DNA of 64,000 nucleotides, taken from assembly GCF_003703835.1 (NCBI RefSeq), contig NZ_RDQR01000004.1, forward strand, positions 87,141-151,140, read 5' to 3'. The notes under the pieces were generated by a model that searched no databases, was not told the DNA's origin, and saw nothing but the letters and a program-made list of their open reading frames with translations. This stretch comes from Auritidibacter ignavus. GTDB taxonomy: Bacteria; Actinomycetota; Actinomycetes; Actinomycetales; Micrococcaceae. The position numbers were made by a program, and so were the translations under genes. Positions 1 to 11,500 of the stretch are shown one piece after another; position 1 is the stretch's first letter, and each line of letters opens with the position of its first letter.

Positions 1-1218
1 CGGTCGCAAGGACCACGACAGTTTCTCGCCAGAACTGAAGAAGATGTCCTGGCCTTCGTGCAGAATACGTTGGGATTCGTCCCCCAACGAAGTTGCGTGT
101 TAATTAGCACCTGCGGGTCCAGCTTCCGCGCCGTACTGCGTGTCGATCTGCCAGCGCTAGATGACCCCGTCGGTGAGGACGAATTCCCTATTTCCACCGG
201 ATTCTTCGATCGCGTGGCGACAACCCTGCGCACCGATCCAAAGGCCGACGGTTGCTTTATGCTCTTGCAATCCGAAGATGACACGGTGGGCGATCCCGGT
301 CCGGTCGACCGGCTAGCTGGATACCGACGCTTTGCTGCAAACCTGCAAGAGCATTTGCGCCACCACCAATTACCGGCTCAAGAAGTTTGGGTGCTCAGCC
401 CACACCGAGTATGGCACCTGGACTGCGCGCACGGAGCCGAATGCCCCGTCCAGGGTGCGACGTTGGACGCGACCGAAAACAGTTTCTTAGACCTCTCAAT
501 GCGCGCCGACGGTGTTGACACACCCCGAGGCCCGAACGATTTGGTGTTGCCGTTTAATACCCAACGACTGGCCGAACAACTTGAAACGTGGCCAGCAATG
601 GACCCCACACAGCGCCATCAGGTCGCTGAGGCAAACACGCCCGAGCAAATTCGTGCCTTATACGCGGACCTTCAGGCGTGGGACCGCCTGCTGTCTGGCG
701 AGACCCTACCGCAGTCGCTGGAATCTACTGAATGGTGTGATCTCGTCCGTGGGCTGGGCGAAGACCGTTACCGTGACATGGTGCTCAATATCGCCTGTTT
801 TGGTCTTGAGCCTGCCTTGGCGGGAGCCATCCACCTGGGCCTGATCCCTCAAGGCTATGCCGATGAGTTCGACGTGATCCCCACAGCAACCAGTGGCACA
901 CAGTTCAGTCAAGCATTTATCGGTGCTTCGGACACCGTGGCAGACTGGACCCGGATCCAGCGGTTTGAAGATTGTGCACGGTATGCAATGAGTATCTACG
1001 ACGGTCCGGAAGTCCTTGTTTTAGGGATTTACCTTGTCTATATCGAGTGGGTGAGAGGCCGAGGGAGCATTGCAGCCAATTACCACCGCCAGCTACAACA
1101 TGCCGGGGGAGACGGATATGAACTGTTGAACCTACTGGGCAAGACTCTGGACCGTGGAATGGTCTGTGATTGGGCCAAAGATGCCCAGCGGGCATGGTCT
1201 TCCAGCGGTCGTACCTGA
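1..1218 (+). CDS. DUF4192 domain protein, 5' end outside the window
   Basis: The reading frame is open from base 1. The motif LGFVPQRSCVLIST, typical of the beginning of the DUF4192 domain, appears at about residue 23 of the visible part, preceded by ARTEEDVLAFVQ in the same frame. A GTG at 58 lies inside this domain, so the true start is probably upstream of the window. DUF4192 proteins are actinobacterial and have no established biochemical role. The C-terminal half is alpha-helical, with a region from about residue 240 resembling the usual DUF4192 tail. The gene ends about 315 bp before rpoD and is probably a separate transcript. Family assignment is by pattern recognition; function is unknown. 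Confidence 0.75.
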   Translation, partial: RSQGPRQFLARTEEDVLAFVQNTLGFVPQRSCVLISTCGSSFRAVLRVDLPALDDPVGEDEFPISTGFFDRVATTLRTDPKADGCFMLLQSEDDTVGDPGPVDRLAGYRRFAANLQEHLRHHQLPAQEVWVLSPHRVWHLDCAHGAECPVQGATLDATENSFLDLSMRADGVDTPRGPNDLVLPFNTQRLAEQLETWPAMDPTQRHQVAEANTPEQIRALYADLQAWDRLLSGETLPQSLESTEWCDLVRGLGEDRYRDMVLNIACFGLEPALAGAIHLGLIPQGYADEFDVIPTATSGTQFSQAFIGASDTVADWTRIQRFEDCARYAMSIYDGPEVLVLGIYLVYIEWVRGRGSIAANYHRQLQHAGGDGYELLNLLGKTLDRGMVCDWAKDAQRAWSSSGRT

Positions 1219-1534
1219 TGTTCATCTTCTGGGCAGGACTGTGTTCGCTGTCATGGTGCAAAAGACCAGCGAAAAACATGTAATAATGAGTGCCTAGTTC
1301 GACGATGACGTCTGCTGGGTGAAAAGCGAAGAACTTTTTGCCCGGTTTAGGGAATAAGACCTCGACTGTGATCGTTGCACCTGCTATGGACCCTGTTTCT
1401 GCGGGACAGAACCGGTTGGCTTTCCGATGCGAAAGAACAGCGAGATTCTGTCCATTGCAACGCAGACTTGACAGGGTCATAGGTGTGTAGACCACTGTCT
1501 GTTGAACGGGATTGACCCGTAGGAAAGGTATCGA
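1219..1534. other. Gap between DUF4192 gene and rpoD
   Basis: No convincing gene is seen in this 316-bp stretch. It should carry the rpoD promoter(s). A TTGACA hexamer lies at 1468-1473, but no good -10 hexamer sits at 16-18 bp from it, so no promoter is called. AGGAAAGG at about 1521 is a suitable ribosome binding site for the GTG at 1535. Confidence 0.4.
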
Positions 1535-3031
<1,497 letters not shown>

Positions 3032-3070
3032 GAACTCTGCCGTCGCCTGAGACAGCAGGTCTGAGCAGAT

Positions 3071-3116
3071 AACAGCGGGGCGGTTCTCATGATCTGGGGA
3101 GAACCGCCCCGCTGTT
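3071..3116. terminator. Bidirectional terminator between rpoD and the DUF7455 gene
   Basis: Perfect 18-bp inverted repeat (arms 3071-3088 and 3099-3116) around a 10-nt loop. It lies between the convergent rpoD and DUF7455 genes. The left arm is very GC-rich (GCGGGGCGG) and there is no long T tract, as usual in actinobacteria. Confidence 0.8.
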
Positions 3117-3136
3117 GCTGTTTGTGCGTTGGAGTC

Positions 3137-3355
3137 TTATTCGCTACTGGCACCTTCGTGCAGACGCTGGGTCTCATCGTGCCAGGTGCTGGTTTGAGGA
3201 CGCAACTGGTCCTCGACCTGGCGCGCATGGTGAGCGCAGAACAACAACACGCCACCGGAGGCGAGAACTGCCCGAACGTAGGCCTGTGCGCCGCACCGAT
3301 CGCAACGATCGGCACCGGTCAAGGTCGGTGACTCAACTGTTGTTGCTGTGGACAT
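3137..3355 (-). CDS. DUF7455 family small protein (72 aa)
   Basis: Small actinobacterial protein beginning MSTATTVESPTLTGADRCDR. It carries a CDRCG motif and a later FCAHH motif that together look like a zinc-ribbon or knuckle. The start at 3355 is chosen because AGGAGG lies 5 nt upstream of that ATG; the frame stays open further upstream but without similar support. The family is commonly found next to the primary sigma factor in actinobacteria, which fits this location, but its role is unknown. It is convergent with rpoD and divergent from parE. Confidence 0.8.
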   Translation of the reverse strand: MSTATTVESPTLTGADRCDRCGAQAYVRAVLASGGVLLFCAHHARQVEDQLRPQTSTWHDETQRLHEGASSE

Positions 3356-3709
3356 TGGGCCTCCTCTGTGTGGTCCAAGCGAAGTTGGGCGGTTGGTACC
3401 ACCCTCGCAGGTACATGCTGTCTTTGACAAGTTCAACACAAGCATCTCGCCTTTTAGTCCCGGCACACCCCTGAGTGGACAACGCCGTGGGCGAAACGCC
3501 ATCGAACGGGTGCTGGACCTGACCAATGATTGCATTGATTTCCGGACATGGTCGCGTTTCTGTCAGAGCTTAAGCGAAAGGCGAACCAAGAACATGTGCT
3601 GGAACGCCAAAATACTTCCGGCGAGACAAAAAACGGCTAGTGTCAACAGGAGAGAAAATCCAAGCTCTTAAGCGCCCATCACTCAGCAGATGAAAGGTCA
3701 GCGGATTCC
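3356..3709. other. Divergent intergenic region, DUF7455 gene / parE
   Basis: This 354-bp stretch has no gene that I can support. It must hold promoters for the small DUF7455 gene (leftward) and parE (rightward). No pair of hexamers was good enough to call. GAAAGG about 12 nt before the parE GTG could serve as its ribosome binding site. Confidence 0.4.
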
Positions 3710-5815
3710 GTGTCTCGAAACAGTGAATACAATGCCCATCAGCTTTCCGTACTCGAAGGACTTGAGGCGGTTCGTAAGCGGCCGGGCATGTATATTGGCT
3801 CTACCGATTCCCGGGGGCTGATGCACTGTCTCTGGGAGATCATCGATAACTCCGTGGACGAAGCTCTGGCCGGCTACGGGCAGTCCATCACCATCACGTT
3901 GGATGCCGATGGCAGTGTGGAGGTTGAAGACCACGGACGCGGTATTCCTGTCGACCTCGAGCCCCGTACCGGCTTGTCTGGTGTCGAAGTGGTGTTTACA
4001 AAGCTCCACGCCGGCGGAAAATTTGGTAGTGGTTCCTATAACGCCGCCGGTGGCCTCCACGGTGTGGGCGCGTCAGTCGTTAACGCGCTGAGCTCTCGTC
4101 TGGACGTGCACGTTTTTCGTGGTGGCAAGACTTACCAGATGTCGTTCCAGCGCGGGAAGCCAGGGACCTTTGAAGATCATCGGGTTCCCAGCCCCGAGGC
4201 GCCGTTTAGTCCGAAAACAGAAGCCGGAGATATCCCCGTGGTGGGCAAGGCGAAGCGCGGACACACCGGTACGAAGGTGCGCTATTGGGCCGATGAACAG
4301 ATTTTCACCCCGGATGCCACCTTCCAGTACCAAGAACTTGAAGACCGTGCCCGTCAGACCGCATATCTGGTGCCCGGCCTGAGGATTACGATCCGAGATT
4401 TGCGTCGGTTGCCGGGTACTGCCGGAGCCGAGGGGCCCCACGAACAGGTCTTCCAATACGACGGGGGTATCTCGGAATTCGTCGACCACCTCTCTACACT
4501 GAATCCGGTTACCGATATTTGGCGGTTGCAGGGATCAGGGTCCTTTACCGAACGCGTGCCGGTTCTCGACGAGGAGGGACATGCCCAAATGCAGGATGTG
4601 GACCGTGATTGCGATGTGGATGTCGCTCTGCGTTGGGACATTGGGTACGACACTCGGGTGAAAACTTTCGTGAATATCATTGCTACCCCGAAGGGCGGTA
4701 CTCACCTCTCCGGTTTTGAACAAGCTATGACGAAGGTGTTCCGGAAAGCGATTCAGGCCAATTCCCGGAAACTGAAGCCCGGTCAGGACAAAATCGAGCG
4801 CGACGATATCCTGGCGGGACTCACCGCGGTGCTCACCGTGCGTCTGGCCGAACCGCAATTCGAAGGTCAAACCAAAGAGGTGCTGGGTACTCCGGCTGCC
4901 AAACAAATCGTCAATAAGGTGGTCACCGAGCAACTGGGTGCCATTCTGAAGTCCACGAAACGCCAGGACAAACAACAGACCACCCAGCTGTTGGAAAAGA
5001 TCGTCGCGGAGATGAAATCTCGCGTATCTGCCCGAACTCATAAAGAAAATCAGCGGCGCAAGAACGCACTAGAAACCTCGACCATGCCGGCCAAGCTGGC
5101 CGACTGCCGCACCAATGACGCCATCGGGTCAGAATTGTTCATTGTTGAGGGTGACTCAGCGCTGGGGACGGCGAAAATGGCTCGTTCCTCGGAGTTCCAG
5201 GCCCTGTTTCCGATTCGTGGCAAAATTCTCAATGTTCAAAAGGCCTCAGTGGGGGATATGCTCTCCAATGCTGAGTGTTCAGCGCTGATTCAAGTGGTCG
5301 GCGGTGGCTCGGGGCGGTCCTTTGATTTGAACGCGGCCCGCTACGGCAAGGTGATTTTGATGACCGATGCTGACGTGGACGGGGCTCATATTCGCACCTT
5401 GCTGTTGACCTTATTCTTCCGCTACATGCGCCCGATGGTGGAAGCCGGCCGGATTTACGCCGCTGTTCCACCGTTGCACCGGGTTGAAATTATCAACTCT
5501 GGCTCGAAGGAGAACGAGGTCATGTACACCTATTCCGAACAAGAGCTCAAAAACCTGCTGGGCTCGCTGGAAGCCGATGGCCGGAAGTATAAGGAGCCAA
5601 TTCAGCGGTATAAGGGTCTGGGCGAGATGGATGCCGACCAGCTCTCAGAAACCACGATGGATCCGCGCTACCGCACGCTGCGGCGGGTGAATATTTCCGA
5701 ATTTGAGGCGGCCGAAGAGATCTTTGAGCTACTGATGGGGTCCCATGTGGCCCCGCGCAAGGATTTCATTATCTCTGGGGCACAAGAGCTCAACCGGGAA
5801 CAGATTGATGCCTAG
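3710..5815 (+). CDS. parE: DNA topoisomerase IV subunit B (ParE, GyrB-like)
   Basis: ATPase subunit of a type IIA topoisomerase. The GHKL ATPase motifs are visible: EIIDNSVDEAL near residue 42, GRGIP near 76, then GGLHGVGASVVNALS. The transducer domain follows, and the TOPRIM domain has EGDSALG near 480 and DADVDGAH near 552. At 701 aa it is the usual length. The partner subunit parC lies 15 kb away on the other strand. ParE rather than GyrB is favoured by location beside rpoD, as is usual in actinobacteria with two type IIA enzymes, and by a ParC-like partner in the window. GTG start. The stop codon overlaps that of the convergent oleD. Confidence 0.9.
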   Translation: MSRNSEYNAHQLSVLEGLEAVRKRPGMYIGSTDSRGLMHCLWEIIDNSVDEALAGYGQSITITLDADGSVEVEDHGRGIPVDLEPRTGLSGVEVVFTKLHAGGKFGSGSYNAAGGLHGVGASVVNALSSRLDVHVFRGGKTYQMSFQRGKPGTFEDHRVPSPEAPFSPKTEAGDIPVVGKAKRGHTGTKVRYWADEQIFTPDATFQYQELEDRARQTAYLVPGLRITIRDLRRLPGTAGAEGPHEQVFQYDGGISEFVDHLSTLNPVTDIWRLQGSGSFTERVPVLDEEGHAQMQDVDRDCDVDVALRWDIGYDTRVKTFVNIIATPKGGTHLSGFEQAMTKVFRKAIQANSRKLKPGQDKIERDDILAGLTAVLTVRLAEPQFEGQTKEVLGTPAAKQIVNKVVTEQLGAILKSTKRQDKQQTTQLLEKIVAEMKSRVSARTHKENQRRKNALETSTMPAKLADCRTNDAIGSELFIVEGDSALGTAKMARSSEFQALFPIRGKILNVQKASVGDMLSNAECSALIQVVGGGSGRSFDLNAARYGKVILMTDADVDGAHIRTLLLTLFFRYMRPMVEAGRIYAAVPPLHRVEIINSGSKENEVMYTYSEQELKNLLGSLEADGRKYKEPIQRYKGLGEMDADQLSETTMDPRYRTLRRVNISEFEAAEEIFELLMGSHVAPRKDFIISGAQELNREQIDA

Positions 5816-6828
5816 CGGTTACCGTAATACTCGGCGGTGAGTTCTAGCCCGCGGTCAATGCTGATCTCGGGTTTCCAGGCCAAAACCTCACGGGTACGAC
5901 GCTGGTCGAACCAGTGGGCGGTGGAGAGCTGTTCGGCGAGAAACCGGGTCAGTGGGGGCTCATCGTCATGTTCTCCGGTGAGGTCCCAGATCTTTTCAAT
6001 CACGGCTCCAGCGACGGTGGCCAGCCCGGCCGGTAATCGCAAGGTGGGTTCTACAGCGCCACCGGCGATGGCAATCTGACGAATCAGTTCACCGACCGGA
6101 CGGGGTTCCCCGTTGGTGACGACCAGGGCTTCACCGTGGTGGTTTTCGATAGCTGACACGGCTGCGAGCACCGCCGAGATAGCGTTGTCGATAAACAGCG
6201 TGTCGATCGGTGGGGCACCGGAACCCAGGATGGGCATACGGTGGCTGCGGGCGCGATCGGTGATGCGTTCGGTCAGCTGGGTATCACCAGGGCCCCACAT
6301 CAGATGGGGGCGAAGCACCAGCACACGGAAGTCTTCGCGGTCAGCTGCAAGGACCAGGCGCTCACCGGCTGCTTTGGTTGCGGCGTAGTGCCCGCGTGCC
6401 TGGTCGGGGTCGGCCGGTTGGGCGGTGGTACCCACCAGAGAGCGACCGGCGTGAGCGACCGAGGGAGAGGATATGTGAATCCAGCGGTTCACCGTTCCCG
6501 CCCGGTGTGCAGCATCTAGCAGGTTGCCCGTGCCCTGAATGTTGACGTTACGGTACGCTTCGGCCGGACCCGAAACAGAAACCTTGGCGGCTACGTGGAT
6601 GATGGTGTCTACACCCTGGACCGCGCGGGCAACCAGTTCCGGGTCGGTGATCGATCCCAGCACGTCGTAAGCGCCGGCGATCCCGCTTCGGCGACGCTGC
6701 AACGTGGTTAGCTGTGCGCCGGCAGCGACCAGCGCGGATGCGACACCGGAACCCAGCAGTCCCGAGGCTCCGGTGACCAGGACATGACGCGTGCTGAGAT
6801 TGGGCAGAGCAACGGCGAAACGATTCAT
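5812..6828 (-). CDS. oleD: OleD-like NAD(P)-dependent 3-beta-HSD family reductase
   Basis: Extended short-chain dehydrogenase (338 aa). It shows the Rossmann motif GASGLLGSGVA near residue 20 and the catalytic pair in YAATKAAGE. In head-to-head olefin synthesis OleD reduces the 2-alkyl-3-keto acid made by OleA to the beta-hydroxy acid, which OleC and OleB convert to a long-chain olefin. The assignment rests on family plus position directly after an oleBC remnant: the ATG overlaps the oleBC stop in an ATGA, so translation was coupled. The frame looks intact although its partners are broken, so it is now either an orphan reductase or not yet decayed. A general NAD-dependent epimerase role cannot be excluded. 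Confidence 0.75.
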   Translation of the reverse strand: MNRFAVALPNLSTRHVLVTGASGLLGSGVASALVAAGAQLTTLQRRRSGIAGAYDVLGSITDPELVARAVQGVDTIIHVAAKVSVSGPAEAYRNVNIQGTGNLLDAAHRAGTVNRWIHISSPSVAHAGRSLVGTTAQPADPDQARGHYAATKAAGERLVLAADREDFRVLVLRPHLMWGPGDTQLTERITDRARSHRMPILGSGAPPIDTLFIDNAISAVLAAVSAIENHHGEALVVTNGEPRPVGELIRQIAIAGGAVEPTLRLPAGLATVAGAVIEKIWDLTGEHDDEPPLTRFLAEQLSTAHWFDQRRTREVLAWKPEISIDRGLELTAEYYGNR

Positions 6829-9447
6829 GGCTTGCCAACCTTTCCTCCGGTGAGGACTCGATCGGCCCAGCGGGCCAACCGGGAGCGGTCAATCTTGGAG
6901 TTATGGCGGGTATCCACCGGGATGCTGTCGACTACCAATACGGCGGCGACCGGAACATCTCCCGGTGTGGTGACCGCGCTGCGCACGGTTGCCGTCAGTT
7001 GGGTGGGAGCCAGTCCAGGCTTGATTGGGCCAGTGACCTCACGCTCGGGTTCGATAATGACCACCAGCGCTTGGGTGCCGGCCGGTCCGTGTCCGACAGC
7101 TGCAGCCCGGTATACCTCTGGTAATGCGGCGACGTTTTCTTCGATGTGCACCGGACCCAGGGGTCCAGCCGGGGTGGAGATGACGTGGTGGGTGCGTCCT
7201 TCGATCCAGAGTCGGCCGTGCGCATCCAGGTGCCCGATATCGCCGGTGCGGTGCCAGCGTAACCCGTCGAGCTGATCGTGGGAGGCTTGAGCGGTGATGT
7301 ACCACAGTGCGTCATAGCCTTGGCGCATATGGGAGGCCGACACCACGATTTCGCCCAGCTGGTCCACCGAATCCTCGGGGTTATACAGTGTTTCGGCCGG
7401 GATACCATGGTCATCCAGCGGGGCCATGGTAAGGCGGACTTCACCGGCCGGGGTGCCCACCAGTACACCGGGGTTGCCAGCGGCTCGGTCATGCCATACG
7501 GGGAGTGGATCTCGGCTTGTGGCATCAACACCTGAATATCTCTGACTAGGTCCTGGGACACCGGAGCCCCGGCCGAGAGCATCATGGTAATCCCGGCCAG
7601 TGCTTCGCGCTGGGCACGGGAGAGTTCCCGGGCGGTTGCTGCCACATTGCGCAATGCCGCCGGGGAACCAAAGGCGATCGTGGACTGACCGGCAATGGCC
7701 GCATCGGCCAGAGCAGAGGCGGTCAGGGTTGCCGGTTTGGTGACCGACATGCGCGGGGTGACCGAGGTCGCACCAATGGCCGGGCCCAGCAGCGCGAAGG
7801 GCGCGAACCCAGCCAAAAGCGAGGCGCCGGGAGTGACGCCGAAGGTATCGCGCAACAGCTGGGTGAGGTGGGAGAGCCCGGTGTGGGTGTAGCGCACACC
7901 CTTGGCCGGCCCGGTGGAGCCGGAGGTGAACAGGATGGCGGCCAGACTCTCGGGGTCCGGGGTGGGAGCCTGTAGGGCTGAAAGCCGGGTAGTGGTTTTC
8001 TCGCGCAGTGCCATACCATAGAGCGAGTCTTCGACGCCCAGTACGCCAGCCAGCGGAGTGGACAGGGTGGACACCGAGATGCGACGGCCTGGCCATCCCT
8101 GGGCGCGAGCCAGGATCAGTCCGGGGGTTTCACCAATAATCCAGTCCGGGTTGGCGCTACGAACAGCTCGGGTCATACCGGTGATCCCCAGCCCTTGATC
8201 GGCAATTACCGCGACACCGCCGATGCGCAACAGTGCGTAAAGTCCCGCGGTCAGATCACGTCCGGGAGGAACCAGGATGCAGACCCGGTCCCCGGGGCGC
8301 AGTCCAAGATCCCACAGCCCCTGGGCTATGGCGGCCACGAGCTGGGAAAGCTGAGCCCAGGAAACGGTGAAGGGTTTTCCGCGGTCGCTGACCGACATAT
8401 CCACCAGGGCCGCAGCTGCGGAGTCTTCGCCACGGTACAGGAACTCCCACAGTGGCTGGTAGGGCACCTCGTGGGCTGAGCCGGCGGGGCGGGGTTGGTT
8501 GGCAGAGTGACCACTGTGTGTGATGGTGGCGGTGGTGTTGACGGTAGGAGAGTTGTCGTCGGCGGAGAGTTGTTGGGAGACCCATTCCAGGACGATAGCG
8601 GCGTAGTCGACGTCTTCGACGATCAGGTGCCCGCCGGTTTCCACTCGGTGCACATCGGCTTGAGGCAGGCGTTGGCGCAAATCGTTGAGGTAGCGATCCT
8701 GGAATACCGGATCTGTAGCACCCCAGATGATCAGGGCCGGTAACGAGGTCTCGCTGAGTGCTGTGGCCACTCGGCGGAGCGCAGGAGCACTGCGGTGGGT
8801 GGCATCAGTGGGGATGTCGGCGACGAACCCGCCCACACCGCCACGGTCGGCTTGGCGCCGGTAAGGCAGGTTCAGTGGATCGCGCACCGCAGGGGAGCAG
8901 GAAGGGGATCGTCCTCGGACTGGTGCACGGCCGTGTTCAGTGTCATCAGCCCGGCGAGGTGATGGGATCCAGCCTGATGCGCTCGCAGAGCAGCGCCCAA
9001 GGAGATGACCCCGCCCCAGTCGTGGCCGAGGGTGAAGACCGGGTGCTCAGCTTCCGGGATGAGAACTGTGAGCAATTCCTGCAGATCGGTGATCCGATCC
9101 TCCAGGGCCAGGTAGTCGCCACCATTGCCGCTGTGACGAGGCAGTCGCCGGTGGGCTAACCGGTCGGAGAGTCCCATGTCCCGCTGGTCGGGGGCGATCA
9201 CCCGGATGACTGGGTATCGTTGTGGGTCGGAGACGGCCCGGTCGTAGGTGGTGTTGAGCAATGCGCGCCACAGATACGACCAGGTGGGGTTGCCGTGTAC
9301 GGCCACGATGGTGGCGTGGGGGGTCAGTCCCTGGGCTTCGAGAGCCGGGCCGGTGTCCATGACGTGGAAGCCGGCGGGATGTTCTGCTCGTGCGAGAGTG
9401 ACCAGGTGAGAAAACTCTGGACGGAAACCGGGAAGCTCGGTCTGCAT
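6825..9447 (-). pseudogene. oleBC: oleBC pseudogene (alpha/beta hydrolase fused to AMP-ligase)
   Basis: Remnant of a fused OleB (alpha/beta hydrolase, beta-lactone decarboxylase) and OleC (AMP-dependent beta-lactone synthetase), the arrangement known in Micrococcus. OleB motifs: HGNPTWSYLWR and LGHDWGG (nucleophile Asp). OleC motifs: ILFTSGSTGPAKGV and YGMTE. The frame breaks twice. Near 8872-8890 PAPLRCAIH runs into a stop and the sequence resumes in another frame at VRDPLNLPYR, apparently with loss of part of the hydrolase cap. Near 7475 YGMTEPLA continues only in another frame as NPGVLVGTPAGEV, with the usual intervening segment apparently missing. The likely old start is the ATG at 9447. 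No single polypeptide can have both activities. Confidence 0.8.
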
Positions 9448-9532
9448 GGTCTCGGAGTCGGGTTGATGGGCGGCACGAGTCACAATCACAGCAACACTCT
9501 TCTTTCTCGAGGGTGTGGACCGGGTGGGGCTA

Positions 9533-10327
9533 TTACCACTGCAGATCGAGCATGGCCACGTTGAGTCCGGAGCCAACACCCATGCACAACACAGAATCGC
9601 CGGGGCTCAGCATGTCTTTTTCCCGGGCCAAGGTCACCGGTAGCGCGGCGGGTCCGATATTGCCCAAATCCGGGAACGTGACCGGGATCTTGTCTGGGTC
9701 AATCCCGGCGGCCTGAATAATGGCGTTGGTGTGCTGGGAGGAGACCTGGTGGGTGATGTAGCGGTCGGCCTCGGACCACTTCCATGCCGGGTCGGCGTCG
9801 TTCCAGGCAGCCATGACCAGGTCGAGACCATTGGCTAGCAGAGCCGCGGAGTCGGTGCTCATGCCCTTATGGTCTCCGGCGCACAAATGGTTGAACTCGG
9901 TACCTGCCCGGGTGACGCTGTGCAGGATGCGGTGCCCCTCGGGGTGACGGTCGCTCGGCCCAATAACCGCAGCGGCGGCCCCTGATCCCAGGGTCAGGGT
10001 GGCGAATTGGGAGAGGAAGGCATCGCGGTTGGTGGCTTCGTGTACCTTGGAAGCATCTTCTCCGGCAACGACCACCACCTAGTCCACTTGTCCTGAATCA
10101 ATCATGGTCGCGGCCAACCCCATCCCGTTGACAAATCCCAGGCAGGCGTTGGTGATGTCAAAGTTCATGGCCGAGCTCGGCAGTCCCATTTTGTCGTGAA
10201 CCACCACGGACACCGCTGGTTCCAGGTGGGTGCGGATGACCGAGGTGTTGATCAAAAGCCCCACCTGGTCTGGGGTAGGGCACGATGACGCGGAGACTTC
10301 AGTTTCGCGGAACCAGGTCTGGGGCAA
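9533..10327 (-). pseudogene. oleA: oleA pseudogene (thiolase-like 2-alkyl-3-ketoacyl-CoA synthase)
   Basis: Remnant of OleA, the thiolase-superfamily (KAS III-like) enzyme that condenses two fatty acyl-CoAs head to head. Recognisable parts are VGLLINTSV, SSAMNFDITNACLGFVNG (active-site Cys in NACLGF), TLGSGAAAAV and the C-terminal MGVGSGLNVAMLDLQW. An in-frame TAG at 10079-10081 splits the frame right after SGQVD, where the family has a Tyr followed by a small residue and then VVVAGEDA. Upstream of VGLLINTSV only about 25 family-unlike codons remain open, so some 70-90 N-terminal residues appear lost. Two or more independent lesions make a sequencing error unlikely. Confidence 0.8.
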
Positions 10328-10435
10328 TCGCGATGATAGGGTTCGCGACGACCGCTCGCCTAGCCATGTCTTCTTACTCTATCGGTCACGAAGAAGTTGA
10401 CGGCATTTGGCCTTAATGAAAGCCTGTTAGTTTTC

Positions 10436-11431
10436 TTACACCCCGCACAGCGTCAGGGCTGCCGGGACAATCAACAGGCAGGCTGCCAGGGTGATGATCA
10501 GGGCTTGTTGCCAACCGGGTAGAGGGGGGCGGCTGGAGAGGAGCCGTTTGAGTCGTACCGCGGTTACCGAGGTAGTGCGGTCGGCCGGCTGGTCCGAGGA
10601 GAGGGGTTTGGCGATGGTATGTGGGGAGTCGTGGCTGGCAACCATGGCCATAGACCGGATTAAGGTCGCGCGATCGATGCGCGCCAGAGCTGCATCATCG
10701 GCAAGCATCTCGGTGAGCGTGGTCACCGCAATCCGTGAGGTCTCGGTGGCGACCAGCCAGGATGCCGCCCGGTGCCAGGCCTCAAACCCCACCCGCAATA
10801 GGTCGTGACGCTGACGCAAATGGGCCTTTTCATGTTCGATCACCGCTGACAATTCGGCCTCGGTTAGTCGCTCCATCAATCCCTGAGAGATCACGGTATA
10901 CGAGCCGGACAGTGCGGGAATGCAGTAGGCCAGCGGGTGCTCGGAGGGGAGCAACAAAGTGGTGACGCCACCGGAATTGCGTTGGTATGGGGTCAGGGTC
11001 TCAGAGGCCGTGGGGTCGTGGATGACTTCGGAGAGTAACTGCACCGTCTCGCGGTGGCGACGACGCTCCAGGGTGGTTCGCCATGCGGAGTACACCAGGC
11101 TCAGCACCAGATGTACGCCGATGGCGACTGCCAGGGTTCCAGCCACGATCTCTAGCCCACCCCAGCGTGGGTCGAGGTGGAGAGCGAATAAACCGTGGTT
11201 GGTGATCGCCTCGAATATTTCTGTCCCGGCAGGGATGAGCCCGGAGCCGAATTTGCGGACTGCATAGAGCAAGGGTGCTGAAATCAGGGCTAGACCGCCA
11301 CCGAGCCCCACCGCTTGCCATAAAATCATCGCTGCCACGGGAGCGCGAGCAGGCCACTGGGCGCGCCCCAGAAGCACAGGTACGGGCCAGGCCAATAGCA
11401 CGGCCACGAGGGCGAGAAGAATGGGGGCCAT
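10436..11431 (-). CDS. M56 family (BlaR1/MecR1-like) membrane metalloprotease
   Basis: Membrane zinc protease (331 aa) with predicted helices near residues 3-22, 35-60 and 90-115 and one at the C-terminus. The zinc motif HEKAH is at about 200-204. Unlike BlaR1 it has no C-terminal penicillin-binding sensor domain, as is usual for short actinobacterial M56 proteins. It follows the blaI gene by about 70 bp on the same strand. In the family the protease inactivates the partner BlaI repressor on a signal. Here the pair faces the cytochrome bd operon across shared operators, so a respiratory or envelope signal is plausible (inference). The start at 11431 lacks a clear ribosome binding site. Confidence 0.85.
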   Translation of the reverse strand: MAPILLALVAVLLAWPVPVLLGRAQWPARAPVAAMILWQAVGLGGGLALISAPLLYAVRKFGSGLIPAGTEIFEAITNHGLFALHLDPRWGGLEIVAGTLAVAIGVHLVLSLVYSAWRTTLERRRHRETVQLLSEVIHDPTASETLTPYQRNSGGVTTLLLPSEHPLAYCIPALSGSYTVISQGLMERLTEAELSAVIEHEKAHLRQRHDLLRVGFEAWHRAASWLVATETSRIAVTTLTEMLADDAALARIDRATLIRSMAMVASHDSPHTIAKPLSSDQPADRTTSVTAVRLKRLLSSRPPLPGWQQALIITLAACLLIVPAALTLCGV

Positions 11432-11500
11432 AACAACGTGGGTCGAGAATGCGACGAATGGGCGGACGGCGTTGCGGTTAAGGGACTGAGCCCCTCTAGT

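Noticed and set aside
917..1495. 192-codon minus-strand open frame overlapping the DUF4192 gene and the rpoD leader
   Set aside because: It overlaps a clear coding region on the other strand, and its composition (Pro/His/Arg-rich, no recognisable pattern) looks like a shadow frame.
6825..8096. 423-codon frame read as a separate synthetase gene
   Set aside because: Only its last ~230 codons resemble the C-terminal AMP-ligase part; the beginning is out of frame. It is the shifted tail of the broken oleBC gene.
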